64,000 nt of DNA, from the NCBI RefSeq assembly GCF_004345615.1, contig NZ_SLWK01000005.1:124001-188000 (forward strand), in the 5' to 3' direction. Below the pieces are notes generated by a model that was given only the letters and a program-made list of their open reading frames with translations, was not told the DNA's origin and searched no databases. Shown piece by piece: positions 35,746-44,703 of this stretch. The translations under genes were made by a program, and so were the position numbers. Positions within the stretch are counted from its first letter, which is position 1. Every line of letters starts with the position of its first letter. This DNA comes from Natronoflexus pectinivorans. Lineage in GTDB: Bacteria; Bacteroidota; Bacteroidia; Bacteroidales; Marinilabiliaceae.

Positions 35746-36800
35746 CCAACCTTCTCCGGGCGTTGGCAATCTCCCAATCATGGAAACTTTCTGGTTTTAG
35801 CCGGCATGTCAGAAACTCCAATCATACTGCTAAATTAGTTTCGTTCCGTGCATAAAAAAAGCACGGAAATAAATTTAATAATTTTCCACCAAAAGTTTTA
35901 ATATTTTCTTCCGGTTCTAATACTTCAAGATTAAATTCAATCTTTAAGTGTTTGCTTTCATTAAAATAAAATGAACTCAGCTTACGGGAATAACTGATTT
36001 CCAAACCGAGTACTTTTAAATCTTCTATATGTGCATAGAGTTGTCGTCGGCTTATACCAAGCCTGCTTGCTAATTCATCGGGGGTTCCGGTGCATTGTTG
36101 GTGTATAAGCTTATTTAGGGCCTGAAACCTCTCTATTTGTCTGATAAAGTTCATAGTTATATCGGTTAAAGTTAAACATCTGAATTAATCAAATCACTTA
36201 ACACGGGCAATTGTCTTTGCCACATTTGGTAATATTTGCCTTTTTTATAAAATAATTCTGAGTGTGTTCCTTCTTCAGCTAAAACGCCATTTTCCAAAAC
36301 AACGATTTTATCGGCATACATAACCGTGCTTAAACGATGAGCAATTACAATAATGGTTTTACCTTCATGCATTAATGACTCCAGAGCTTTCTGAACAAAA
36401 TGTTCTGACTCTGAGTCCAGTGAAGAAGTTGCTTCATCAAGAATCAATATTTCGGGATTCACATATAAAGCTCTTGCAATAGCTAATCTCTGTTTTTGGC
36501 CTCCGGACAGTGTCGCCCCGTTTTCTCCTATGTAAGTATTGAAGCCTGCGGGCAACTTCTCAATAAAATCAAGAATTCCCAATTGTTTACAAATCTTCAA
36601 TACGCTTTCCATATCGGGATGAAACTCTCCTACAGCAATATTATCAATTATATTACCGGCGAACAGATCTAATTTTTGAGGAACACTGGAAATTATACTC
36701 CTCATACTTTGGTTTGTAAAATAGTCGATATGATGATCCCCAATATAGATAGCACCACCATTTAAAGGATACAATTTTAATAATAATCCTGCCAAAGTGG
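35746..36800. repeat. Segmental duplication, copy B (partner at 25459-26505)
   Basis: This is the intact member of the duplicated pair, carrying the 3' third of the exporter gene, the HTH gene and the spacer before the peptide genes. The spacer holds a conserved block (CTTCTCCGGGCGTTGG and TTTTAGCCGGCATGTCAG) present in both copies, which may be a regulatory site or part of the transcript leader of the peptides. Confidence 0.9.
35822..36154 (-). CDS. Small HTH-domain regulator, copy B
   Basis: A 110-residue protein. It starts with an amphipathic helix (MNFIRQIERFQALNKLIHQQ), then a helix-turn-helix (PDELASRLGISRRQLYAHIE) like HTH_11/DeoR-type domains, then a short tail. It is immediately downstream of the exporter (17 bases) and upstream of the peptide genes, an arrangement common in Bacteroidota peptide-export loci. 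It probably controls those genes; the effector is unknown. It is nearly identical to copy A. Confidence 0.78.
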   Translation of the reverse strand: MNFIRQIERFQALNKLIHQQCTGTPDELASRLGISRRQLYAHIEDLKVLGLEISYSRKLSSFYFNESKHLKIEFNLEVLEPEENIKTFGGKLLNLFPCFFYARNETNLAV

Positions 36801-38352
36801 TTTTTCCGGAACCACTCTCCCCAATTATGGCCGTCATCTTGCCTAATGGTAGCATTAAATTAAAATCTTTAAACACTTCTACCCGGGTTCCATAACTAAA
36901 ACAGACATTATCGAACCTGATATCCCCAAGTAAATCTTTTCTTAACTCTATTTTATTTTCCTCCGACTCTCGTTCCAAATCCATAATTTCAAACAAACGA
37001 TCAGCTGCAATCAATGCATTTTGGATGGTTTTGTTCATTTCAATTAGTCCGGTCGCAGGCCCGGTCAAATACCCGAGAATCGCATAAAAAGACAAAAGTT
37101 CTCCCGGCGTGATGCTTTGATTAATTACATAATATGAGCCAACCCATAACAAAACAATAGTAAAAACCCTGTTTAAAAACTCAGAAGAGTTTGAAGAAAA
37201 AACAGAATTAATTCCTGAACGGTAAACCGTTTTCAATAAAGCAATAAACCTGGTTTCAGTTTTAATATTGGCATATTCTTCTAACCCAAACTGCTTTATA
37301 GTTTTTACTGAGTTTAATGATTCAACCAGCTGGCTTTCAAGATCAGCTGCCTGCTCCATCAATTTCCTTTCCCTCTTTTTATTCAGTTTATTAGTAATCA
37401 GATAAACGATAAGATATAATGGCATAATAATAGCCATAATCAATGCCAGCTTCCAGCTATAAATAAACATTAAGCCAAAAGAAAAAGCGACAATAAACAC
37501 ATTTACAATGAGTGATACCGCAGCATCATTAATAAAAACACGAATTTTAACTGCATCATTTATTCTGGAAATAATTTCACCTACACGCATGGTATCAAAA
37601 AACCGTTGAGGCAATTTCATCAGATGTTTATAATATCCAAGTATCAACTGTGCATCAATTTTCTGTCCGGTTCGAAGCATCAGAACTGTTTTGGATACTC
37701 CAATAAAAATCTGAAACAACAGGAGAACTACCATTGTTACACTCAGCAAATTCAGTAAATTTGTATTCCCTCCTACCAAAACATGGTCAGTAATCTTCTG
37801 GATATATATTGAAGTGGTAAGCCCAAGTAAAGTATAAATAATAGCTCCTGTCAACGCCTGAGTAATTATACTTTTATGAGGTTTCAATAAATAAATAAAT
37901 CTGTTGAAATTAGATATCTTCTCATCTCTGGCAGAAAAGTCATCTCCCGGAACCAGTAACATTAAAACACCTGTCCATATTTTTTCAAACTCCTCAATTG
38001 ATTTTTTATGAATCTGTCCATCGCCAGGATCCATAAATTCTACAGTGCCATTTGAAACTTTGTAAATAACTATATAATGATGCAAAACTTCTTTTACAAT
38101 TACATGAGCAATGGCAGGAACCGGTATTTTTGGTAAAGCATCTGTGCCGCCTTTAACAACTTTGGCAGTAAATCCCATTTTTTCCGCTGCTTTTATCATA
38201 CCCAATAAGTTTGTGCCCTTTTTATCGGTGCCAGCCATCTGGCGAATGCGCGCAACAGGTAATTGTAATTTATAGTGGGAAGCGACTGATGTCAGACAAG
38301 CTGCTCCACAATCTGTAATATCTCTTTGCTTAACTTTTACTGAAATTTTTAT
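36172..38352 (-). CDS. C39-peptidase ABC exporter (PCAT); no canonical start codon
   Basis: Read from ATA at 38352 this is a complete 726-residue bacteriocin/competence exporter. The C39 peptidase has catalytic Cys15 in RDITDCGAAC, His in LHHYIVIY and Asp in FMDPGDG. Six membrane helices follow, then the ATPase with Walker A GESGSGKTTL, signature LSGGQKQRL, Walker [13 protein letters not shown] and H-loop AHRL. No ATG, GTG or TTG lies between the upstream in-frame TAA and Cys15. The first ATG (38238) would remove the catalytic Cys. The ATA overlaps the HlyD stop as ATAA, exactly where an ATGA start-stop overlap would be expected. It would cleave and export the double-glycine peptides nearby. 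Confidence 0.85.
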   Translation of the reverse strand: MKISVKVKQRDITDCGAACLTSVASHYKLQLPVARIRQMAGTDKKGTNLLGMIKAAEKMGFTAKVVKGGTDALPKIPVPAIAHVIVKEVLHHYIVIYKVSNGTVEFMDPGDGQIHKKSIEEFEKIWTGVLMLLVPGDDFSARDEKISNFNRFIYLLKPHKSIITQALTGAIIYTLLGLTTSIYIQKITDHVLVGGNTNLLNLLSVTMVVLLLFQIFIGVSKTVLMLRTGQKIDAQLILGYYKHLMKLPQRFFDTMRVGEIISRINDAVKIRVFINDAAVSLIVNVFIVAFSFGLMFIYSWKLALIMAIIMPLYLIVYLITNKLNKKRERKLMEQAADLESQLVESLNSVKTIKQFGLEEYANIKTETRFIALLKTVYRSGINSVFSSNSSEFLNRVFTIVLLWVGSYYVINQSITPGELLSFYAILGYLTGPATGLIEMNKTIQNALIAADRLFEIMDLERESEENKIELRKDLLGDIRFDNVCFSYGTRVEVFKDFNLMLPLGKMTAIIGESGSGKTTLAGLLLKLYPLNGGAIYIGDHHIDYFTNQSMRSIISSVPQKLDLFAGNIIDNIAVGEFHPDMESVLKICKQLGILDFIEKLPAGFNTYIGENGATLSGGQKQRLAIARALYVNPEILILDEATSSLDSESEHFVQKALESLMHEGKTIIVIAHRLSTVMYADKIVVLENGVLAEEGTHSELFYKKGKYYQMWQRQLPVLSDLINSDV

Positions 38353-39500
38353 GAATTTTTGAGTTTAGGGTTTAACCAATTATCAACTTTGTCGAACAGT
38401 AACTGAAAGAGACTCCTTCGGGTAAGGTCAAAGCGTCCGGTTAAAGTCATTCCCTTCTTTAAATATCCTTTATGCCCGGATTTAAGCAGTAAATGATCTT
38501 CAAAAATACTGCATCGTACACGAAAAACCGGGTTGTTACCATCAAGAATTATGTCCTCCGAAACATGCATAACTTCGCCATAAATAAGCCCCCATTGATT
38601 ATAGTTAAATGCATCAACTTGAATCCTGACAGATTGCCCAGGGAATATAAACCCGATATCTTTTGGAGAAATATAACATTCCACAATAATGTCATCATCA
38701 GGGGATATTTGCCCTAAAATGACACCAGGACTTACAAAACTATTAGATTGAATGCCTAACGTTTGACTTAGTGTACCGGAATCCGGAGCTGTTAGAACAT
38801 ATTGAGTCTTTTCTTCTTCCAACTGTAGAATTGTGGATTCTATATGAGTATTTTCACGAATAAGACTTGTTTGCTCCGACATCCAATTGTTTTTTGCTTG
38901 CTTCTGAAACAGCTCGATTTGAGAATAAAACAGTTCATATTGATTTTTTGCTTGTACATATTCCATTTCAGCCGTTACTTTTTCATCAAACAGATGTTTT
39001 GCCAACAAAAACTCCTTTTCGATTAATTGAAAAGAGACATCCAACTCATCAAGTTTTGCTTTGTATTGAGACATCTCTTGTCGAAATCTCGGAGAATTCA
39101 CAAGATTATAATCCCCAACTATTAAGTGATTTAAGTCATTGATGTATTCATGATTCTCTGCTTTTTGAAAAGAATTATGTCTAATCTGTTCATCAATTCT
39201 GTCAGACCTTAAAACCAAAAGGGTATCACCCTTCGAAATCGACTTGCCTTCTGTGATATTTGAATATCTTACCTGACCATAGATTGATGTCAGCACATTA
39301 ACATTTTCAGAAACACTACGTACTATGTCCCTGGCCTGAGTGCTAACCGTGATTTTAATAACCGGCAGCAATAAAAAAGCTGTTACGATAGCAACAATAA
39401 GCCCAATATAAATTAGGCTAAAAGATTTATTGTTTTCAGAGAAATGTTCCTCGGTAGTAAATTCAATAATTTCAGGTGGGAATAGGTTTTCTTTCTTCAT
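38349..39500 (-). CDS. HlyD-family periplasmic adaptor
   Basis: A 383-residue membrane fusion protein. One N-terminal membrane helix (about residues 27-47), a lipoyl-like part (VRYSNITEGKSISKGDTLL), a long coiled-coil hairpin (about 95-230), a second lipoyl half (LTAPDSGTLSQTLGIQ) and a beta-barrel region (GQSVRIQVDAFNY) follow in order. It bridges the C39 exporter to an outer membrane channel; no TolC-like gene is in the window. Its stop codon overlaps the presumed exporter start. It is the first gene of the operon. Confidence 0.85.
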   Translation of the reverse strand: MKKENLFPPEIIEFTTEEHFSENNKSFSLIYIGLIVAIVTAFLLLPVIKITVSTQARDIVRSVSENVNVLTSIYGQVRYSNITEGKSISKGDTLLVLRSDRIDEQIRHNSFQKAENHEYINDLNHLIVGDYNLVNSPRFRQEMSQYKAKLDELDVSFQLIEKEFLLAKHLFDEKVTAEMEYVQAKNQYELFYSQIELFQKQAKNNWMSEQTSLIRENTHIESTILQLEEEKTQYVLTAPDSGTLSQTLGIQSNSFVSPGVILGQISPDDDIIVECYISPKDIGFIFPGQSVRIQVDAFNYNQWGLIYGEVMHVSEDIILDGNNPVFRVRCSIFEDHLLLKSGHKGYLKKGMTLTGRFDLTRRSLFQLLFDKVDNWLNPKLKNS

Positions 39501-39760
39501 TTTCCTTTCCGATTAAAAACGAGTTAATGAAAATTGACTTGCGATTAATAGAATATGAGTAAATGCATTTAGTCATTCTAAAGAGCAGGCATTCATTCGG
39601 AAAAGAAGAAGAATAAAACACAATGGTTTTGATGAAGACGGGAACTGGATTATTATCAAGTCCAATTTTGTAGAAAACAGAATTTTGGGTTTCATCTACG
39701 TTAAGGTTTTATTAAGACTATTTGCTGCAAAATAAACGCAAATGTGATAAAAATCATATA

Positions 39761-39769
39761 GGGGGGGGG
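39761..39769. repeat. Nine-base G homopolymer
   Basis: GGGGGGGGG at 39761-39769 in an otherwise AT-rich spacer between the divergent HlyD and pyrH genes. Such runs can slip during replication. Confidence 0.85.
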
Positions 39770-39966
39770 TTAAATTATGTTAATATTTGTTTTTAGTCAT
39801 TGCGCAAAGACTTACAAACCATATCTAAAATGCTCAACATCTCTACCTATTGATTCATAACTTGAGTAACATAGCAACAAAGCAAAACAACAAAAGCAAA
39901 AAATGACAAACACACCCTTACCCAAAAAAACCACCCTCAAATTACCCTTTCACTACAAAAAAACTC

Positions 39967-39974
39967 TATTTTTG
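39967..39974 (+). promoter_or_regulatory. Candidate -7 element for pyrH
   Basis: TATTTTTG matches TAnnTTTG exactly and lies 33 bases before the pyrH ATG. The -33 region is weak (TTT at 39948-39950). Confidence 0.4.
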
Positions 39975-40006
39975 AAGCACCATCAAGAAACTTGAAGAAA
40001 AAAACC

Positions 40007-40714
40007 ATGCAATTTAAAAGAATACTGCTGAAACTGAGCGGGGAATCGCTTATGGGTGAACAGGGCTACGGAATTGATGCCACCCGCCTGAACGATTACG
40101 CTGAACAAATTGCCGAGATACATCAAATGGGCATTGAAATGGGCATTGTAATTGGTGGCGGAAACATATTCCGCGGACTGAGTGGCGCTTCAAAAGGATT
40201 CGACCGGTACAAAGGCGACCAGATGGGGATGCTGGCCACTGTAATTAACGCACTTGCATTGTCCTCAGCTCTTAACGCTAAAGGGACTAAAGCCCGCGTG
40301 CTTACTGCCATTAGAATGGAGCCGGTGGGCGAGTTTTACACAAAACCAAAAGCCATTGAAGCCATTGAAAATGGCGAGGTGGTAATTCTGGCCGGGGGGA
40401 CAGGCAACCCATATTTCACAACAGATACAGGATCGTCGCTGAGAGGCATTGAAATTGAAGCCGATGTTTTCTTAAAAGGCACCCGTGTAGATGGCGTATA
40501 TACCGCGGATCCCGAAAAAGACCCCAATGCGGTTAAGTTTGACACCATCAGTTTTGATGAAGTTTATAACCGCGGACTGAAAATAATGGACTTAACTGCT
40601 ACGGCCATGTGCATGGAAAACAAACTACCTGTGATGGTATTCAACATGGACGTGAAAGGCAATCTGAAGAAAGTCCTTTCAGGTGAGAAAATTGGAACTT
40701 TGGTTCATCCTTAA
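40007..40714 (+). CDS. pyrH: UMP kinase
   Basis: A 235-residue bacterial uridylate kinase of the amino acid kinase fold, phosphorylating UMP to UDP. RILLKLSGESLMG, IVIGGGNIFRG, GDQMGMLATVINALAL, GTGNPYFTTDTG and DGVYTADPEKDP are the defining motifs. I chose ATG at 40007; the frame is open to a TTG at 39992, but the conserved start fits the ATG. It is a single gene that nearly abuts a convergent gene. Confidence 0.96.
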   Translation: MQFKRILLKLSGESLMGEQGYGIDATRLNDYAEQIAEIHQMGIEMGIVIGGGNIFRGLSGASKGFDRYKGDQMGMLATVINALALSSALNAKGTKARVLTAIRMEPVGEFYTKPKAIEAIENGEVVILAGGTGNPYFTTDTGSSLRGIEIEADVFLKGTRVDGVYTADPEKDPNAVKFDTISFDEVYNRGLKIMDLTATAMCMENKLPVMVFNMDVKGNLKKVLSGEKIGTLVHP

Positions 40715-40719
40715 AACGG

Positions 40720-41136
40720 TTAAACTCTGCTTTTTCGGATGATATCTCTGATGTCGGCCACAATCATTAAAGCCTCATCACGAATGGCGATGGGGGGAGT
40801 AATATTTCTCAGTTGCAGGCTGCGTAGCCAGCCTGCAACCTCATCATCATTCATGGTGTATAATACCTCACGGAAAACCTCAATTTCATCGTTGTTATAA
40901 GAATCGGGTAAACGATTCTTATAAGCATCCAACTCCTCATCCTGGTAATAGACAATCTCATCAGATGATGAAAGCAGCGTTTCCTTATCACAAACTTCAT
41001 GCGCACCACAACAATCGGCATCAGGCAATGACTCTGGATCCTCCCCTGTTTCACCGGCAGCACCATTACCCCATAACTTTGTGGCTATGAGTGTTAGCAA
41101 CACTGCTGCAAGAATACTTAAAACAATTATCCACAT
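40720..41136 (-). CDS. Conserved Bacteroidota protein with N-terminal membrane anchor
   Basis: A 138-residue protein with one N-terminal helix (IIVLSILAAVLLTLIA), a cysteine-containing linker (ADCCGAHEVCDK) and a cytosolic part (IVYYQDEELDAY, IEVFREVLYTM, VAGWLRSLQLRNI, PIAIRDEAL). This pattern is conserved in Bacteroidia, where it has sometimes been named a phospholipase without visible support. The three close cysteines might bind a metal. The function is unknown. Confidence 0.6.
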   Translation of the reverse strand: MWIIVLSILAAVLLTLIATKLWGNGAAGETGEDPESLPDADCCGAHEVCDKETLLSSSDEIVYYQDEELDAYKNRLPDSYNNDEIEVFREVLYTMNDDEVAGWLRSLQLRNITPPIAIRDEALMIVADIRDIIRKSRV

Positions 41137-41387
41137 GGCCGCAAAGTTAACCTGTTTTATTGATAATTTTACATTTACTATTTGTATAAATGGTTAAAAC
41201 AGGTTAACCCCGACATAGGAAATGTTGGTGTTTCAAACCTTTGAAACCCTTACATTTTATCAGTGGTCAAAATAATTCATATTTATTGAGAAAAGAGCTT
41301 CAATGTCGACATTTATTTAGGGTTAGAAAGAGAAAATATGATTCTCAGTTAATTTTTATTTAATTTGCACTAATAATGGGAAAAATA

Positions 41388-41750
41388 ATGACATATGAGG
41401 AGTTGCACTTCTTTGGCATCAAGGTGGTGTATAAAAATCTCATCGACAATGGCTTTGAAGTGTTGAACGTGCGAAAGGAACTGGATGTTAACCCACAAAT
41501 TCTGGCGCGCAAAAATGAAGAGATGTACTTTGTCGTGGTTCGTACGGCGACCTACCCAGAAATGGGAGTGCTAACGCCCGATGTGGCTTCAAAAGTAACG
41601 CTGCATGCGTTAAGGCACAAAGCCATTTGCCGTTTTGCAAGCGTGGGGGTTGCCAATGCCAACGGAGAAACCGAAAAAGAGATGGGAAAACCAGAAACCG
41701 GAGGAGAATTTTACATCAATTACAATGGATTAATGCCGTTTCCGCAATAA
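41388..41750 (+). CDS. Conserved hypothetical protein (nuclease-like fold possible)
   Basis: The likely start is ATG 41388 (MTYEELHFFGIKVVYK), giving 120 residues; a Met four codons upstream is less conserved in pattern. The order helix, VRKELDVNPQILARKNEEM, YFVVVRTATYP recalls the PD-(D/E)xK-like alpha-beta core, but no complete catalytic set is clear, so the function is left open. It is followed 6 bases later by a membrane protein gene, and a thioredoxin-like gene comes next. Confidence 0.5.
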   Translation: MTYEELHFFGIKVVYKNLIDNGFEVLNVRKELDVNPQILARKNEEMYFVVVRTATYPEMGVLTPDVASKVTLHALRHKAICRFASVGVANANGETEKEMGKPETGGEFYINYNGLMPFPQ

Positions 41751-41756
41751 AACAAG

Positions 41757-42419
41757 ATGGACAGAATTACAGACTTTTGGATTAGAAACCGCACCTTTAT
41801 TATCTCAATACTGGCTTTCTTGTTGTTTATGAATTTATGCGGCAGGATCATGCTTCCTCCTGCCGAACAAAGAACAGAAATTCGCAAGGAGCCACAAATT
41901 CAAACAAAGCCATCTGATGATGGCCTCATTTACAGAGATGACCGATTAAACCGGCGGGCAGTTGAACAGACCGAAAGAAACCGATCTTTCATGAGTTTGT
42001 TATTCTGGCTTACGGCATTGGCACTTACAGGATATTATCTCTACCGCAAAGGCTGGCTGGCGAAACTTTTACCTCAATGGGTTTCATTTACAGCTTCTCT
42101 AACCTATCAAAAGGATGAAGAGCGTTTACTCATTACTTTGGTTATTTCGAACCGAACCAGGGAAAGCCGAACATTTCGCGAACCGGAATTGGTATTTAAA
42201 AGATGGTTTAGGTCAAGAAAATTCAAAATTAAAAACTCTTTATTTCCACTGACACTCATGCCGGGAACTTCACATTCGCTGACCATTAGTGTTGACCAGT
42301 TTTATAAAAAAATACCGGAACTAAAAGGGTTTAACAGAATTGGAGCAACCATTGTTTGTGACAATAAAAGGACTTACCGAACCAAAACCCTACATAAATG
42401 GTTTGTAAAGAAAGAATAA
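41757..42419 (+). CDS. Membrane protein of unknown function
   Basis: A 220-residue protein with two hydrophobic helices (IISILAFLLFMNLCG near 14-28 and LLFWLTALALTGYYLY near 80-95) separated by a charged linker, and a C-terminal domain of about 110 residues that looks beta-rich. No family is recognised. It lies between a conserved hypothetical gene and a TlpA-like gene, 10 bases from the latter, so the three are probably one operon. Confidence 0.5.
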   Translation: MDRITDFWIRNRTFIISILAFLLFMNLCGRIMLPPAEQRTEIRKEPQIQTKPSDDGLIYRDDRLNRRAVEQTERNRSFMSLLFWLTALALTGYYLYRKGWLAKLLPQWVSFTASLTYQKDEERLLITLVISNRTRESRTFREPELVFKRWFRSRKFKIKNSLFPLTLMPGTSHSLTISVDQFYKKIPELKGFNRIGATIVCDNKRTYRTKTLHKWFVKKE

Positions 42420-42429
42420 TTAAACTTCT

Positions 42430-43056
42430 ATGGGTATAATTAAGCAGAAGTGGAACAATTACAGAAGAAGAAAACGTTGGTGGAGTATCACTCTTGATTT
42501 TCTGTTTCTTGTCCTGATTGTTATGATGTTGATTCCTACTACCAGAAAAACATTATCGGCCTTTATTGTGCGACAAACCCTGTTGTCGCCCAGGGAATCG
42601 TCCAAAACCATCTTCATGTCTGAAAATGACTGGGCATTCAGGCTAGTAAGCTACAATGGAGAAATTACCACTTTGGGAGAAAAACGAGACAAGCCCGTTT
42701 TTCTCAACTATTGGGCAACATGGTGCCCGCCATGCATTGCAGAAATGCCATCCATACAAAATCTTTATGATGCGTATAAAGATCAAATCAATTTTGTTTT
42801 TTTAAGCAATGAAGACCCCACAGTTGTGAATTCATTCATGGAGAGACGGGGATACAATCTTCCGCTTTATTACCCCGGGAGTCCAGCCCCGGAGACCCTT
42901 GAATCATCTGTATTACCCACCACCTTCATCATTACACCGGGTGGGAGAATCGTTCTTTACAAAACAGGAGCAGCTAAATGGGACTCAAAAAGAGTTTTTG
43001 AGATGATGGACAGACTGATAGATAAGGAGGAAATAGATGGAGAGTTTGTTTTTTGA
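42430..43056 (+). CDS. TlpA-like membrane-anchored thioredoxin
   Basis: A 208-residue protein with an N-terminal helix (LDFLFLVLIVMMLIP) and a periplasmic thioredoxin fold. The redox site WCPPC lies in FLNYWATWCPPCIAEM and the cis-proline is in SVLPTTFII. TlpA/ResA-like proteins reduce disulfides outside the cytoplasm, for example apocytochromes. A cytochrome c assembly gene lies elsewhere in the window but not next to it. Confidence 0.8.
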   Translation: MGIIKQKWNNYRRRKRWWSITLDFLFLVLIVMMLIPTTRKTLSAFIVRQTLLSPRESSKTIFMSENDWAFRLVSYNGEITTLGEKRDKPVFLNYWATWCPPCIAEMPSIQNLYDAYKDQINFVFLSNEDPTVVNSFMERRGYNLPLYYPGSPAPETLESSVLPTTFIITPGGRIVLYKTGAAKWDSKRVFEMMDRLIDKEEIDGEFVF

Positions 43057-43210
43057 CAAATAAGTCCGTCATCTTTTCAACTAAACACTAACAATTAAAC
43101 ATCTGCGTTTCGAATTTCAATAGATGCCATTCTTGTTTTTGGGTGTTTATTTTGCTGAATAAATTTCTTATATTTAGTAAACTTAAATATTTACCTAAAA
43201 CAAAACGATT

Positions 43211-43348
43211 ATGCCAACAACAGGAGAAAAGCCAGGAACTGGAGATTATAAATGTACAAAATGTGGTAAAGTGGTAAACTTGACGGATGATAATGAGTCT
43301 TTACCAGTTTGTCCGGTTTGCGGACATAAGGAGTGGGTTAAAGTCTAA
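43211..43348 (+). CDS. Small zinc-ribbon (rubredoxin-like) protein, 45 aa
   Basis: ATG 43211 to TAA 43348 encodes 45 residues with two CxxC knuckles, YKCTKCGK and PVCPVCGHKEW. This is a classical zinc-ribbon or rubredoxin-like site. The N-terminus MPTTGEKPGTGDYKC is typical of small Bacteroidota homologues. The function is unknown; such proteins may bind zinc or iron. It lies 42 bases upstream of a TM1266-like gene. Confidence 0.7.
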   Translation: MPTTGEKPGTGDYKCTKCGKVVNLTDDNESLPVCPVCGHKEWVKV

Positions 43349-43390
43349 ATCATTGACTCATTTTTTATTAGCATTCATAATTAAAAAACT

Positions 43391-43648
43391 ATGAAACGCG
43401 ACGTCTTGCTGATTCTTGTTAATCATCGTCGGGAAACTGCAGAAAATGTTCAAAAAATCCTGACAGGTTGGGGTTGTTATATCAAGACCCGTCTCGGAAT
43501 TCATGATGGGGTTTTAGAGAATTGTTCTGATAGTGGGCTTATTTTTCTGGAACTCCCCGGAGATGATTTAACCAAGCATGAAGAAATTGTCCGTAAACTA
43601 AATCTGCTTAATGGTGTTGATGCAAAACTTATTTCATTGGAGGTTTAA
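43391..43648 (+). CDS. Small ACT-like protein of the TM1266 family
   Basis: An 85-residue protein. The order LLILVNHRRETAENVQKIL, GWGCYIKTRLGIHDG, GLIFLELPGDD and NLLNGVDAKLISLEV follows the compact ferredoxin-like fold of the TM1266 family, often annotated as an iron-only hydrogenase system regulator. No hydrogenase gene is in the window. The substrate or ligand cannot be read. Confidence 0.6.
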   Translation: MKRDVLLILVNHRRETAENVQKILTGWGCYIKTRLGIHDGVLENCSDSGLIFLELPGDDLTKHEEIVRKLNLLNGVDAKLISLEV

Positions 43649-43699
43649 TCTCTGTTGATTGGGACAATCTGCATCAAAACCTGGAAAGAGACTTAAAGA

Positions 43700-44227
43700 T
43701 TAGAGCGACTTTAACCGCCAGGGAATATTAGCCCAGTATTCTCCTGCATAGTCTATGCCTACTCGCGGTAGGGTTTGATATTTGTCCGAATTATCAAGCG
43801 GGCACCATTCCAGCCACAGACGGTCTGAAGAGGTGATTTCTTCGCCATAAAATGATTTGTCCAGTTCAAGGGCCCTGCCAATTCTTCCGGGTCCTTGAAT
43901 CTCTTTGGTTCCTCTAATCAGGATGGCTTGTGGATGATTTTCCGGACCAGTGGTGATGTTAAGCAGCCAATACATGCCATAAATGAGATAAACGTAAATG
44001 CAACCGCCTGGAAGGTACATCACTTCGGTTCTGGGAGTTCGTCCCTTGCTTGCATGGCAACCAAGATCTTCTTCACCTCTGTATATTTCAACTTCGGTTA
44101 TTTGTAGTTTAATTCTCTTTTCATTGCTGAATTGCCTTACCAGTCGCATTTTTAGAAGATGTGGTGCTACATCAAGTGCATCGGCATGGAAGAAAGAAGG
44201 ATGAACGACTTCGCCAGCTTTGTACAT
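43700..44227 (-). CDS. 3-methyladenine DNA glycosylase (AAG/MPG type)
   Basis: A 175-residue base-excision enzyme that removes alkylated purines. ITEVEIYRGEEDLGCHAS, RTEVMYLPGGCIYVYLIYGM, HPQAILIRG and GPGRIGRALELD are the family's substrate-pocket and catalytic segments; the catalytic Glu lies in TEVEIY. The length is slightly short but complete. Its start overlaps the stop of the guanine deaminase gene by one base. Confidence 0.88.
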   Translation of the reverse strand: MYKAGEVVHPSFFHADALDVAPHLLKMRLVRQFSNEKRIKLQITEVEIYRGEEDLGCHASKGRTPRTEVMYLPGGCIYVYLIYGMYWLLNITTGPENHPQAILIRGTKEIQGPGRIGRALELDKSFYGEEITSSDRLWLEWCPLDNSDKYQTLPRVGIDYAGEYWANIPWRLKSL

Positions 44228-44703
44228 TAATATTCGGTTTTATCAGGCATTGTCTGCCACATCTTGAATGTTGAGATGGCCTCACTGGTTAAAAGCGGTT
44301 CCATCAGAATGCTTCTCTGATCCATAGAAACTCCAATTTCTCTGTAGATGAAATCATCATCAAAGCCGATTTTTGCTGCATCTTTCCTGGTATTACCGAA
44401 GAATATTTTGGGAATACGAGCCCAGTAAATGGCTCCCAAACACATTGGGCATGGTTCGCAGGAAGTATATAGAATGCAATCCGATAAATTATAGGTTTTA
44501 AGATTCTTACAAGCTTCTCGGATGGCCAGCACTTCAGCATGAGCAGTAGGGTCATTATGGTTTGTTACTTGGTTAGATCCCTTTCCTACAACTTCCCCTT
44601 CTTTTACAACTATTGCCCCAAATGGTCCACCACCGCGTTTTATACTATCATTGGCTAATTCAATGGCCATACGCATGAACTTATCGTTTTTGTCGTTATT
44701 CAT
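44227..44703 (-). CDS. guaD: Guanine deaminase (cytidine deaminase-like fold)
   Basis: A 158-residue zinc enzyme converting guanine to xanthine. The zinc and catalytic motifs are HAEVLAIREA and CEPCPMCLGAIYWA. The segment AAKIGFDDDFIYREI matches bacterial guanine deaminases and separates them from tRNA adenosine deaminases. It lies directly upstream of the DNA glycosylase gene in a two-gene operon. Confidence 0.82.
   Translation of the reverse strand: MNNDKNDKFMRMAIELANDSIKRGGGPFGAIVVKEGEVVGKGSNQVTNHNDPTAHAEVLAIREACKNLKTYNLSDCILYTSCEPCPMCLGAIYWARIPKIFFGNTRKDAAKIGFDDDFIYREIGVSMDQRSILMEPLLTSEAISTFKMWQTMPDKTEY

Larger units (their letters stand above)
39501..40006. other. Intergenic region upstream of the exporter operon and pyrH
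   Basis: About 500 bases between divergent genes. It contains a run of nine G at 39761-39769, about 260 bases upstream of the HlyD start, and the candidate pyrH promoter. No gene is supported. Confidence 0.45.

Noticed and set aside
36172-38238. Exporter starting at ATG 38238
   Set aside because: That start would delete the catalytic cysteine although the upstream in-frame sequence encodes a perfect C39 active site.
39601-39735. Plus-strand frame in the exporter/pyrH spacer
   Set aside because: About 45 codons with no good start, no recognisable domain and no supporting context.
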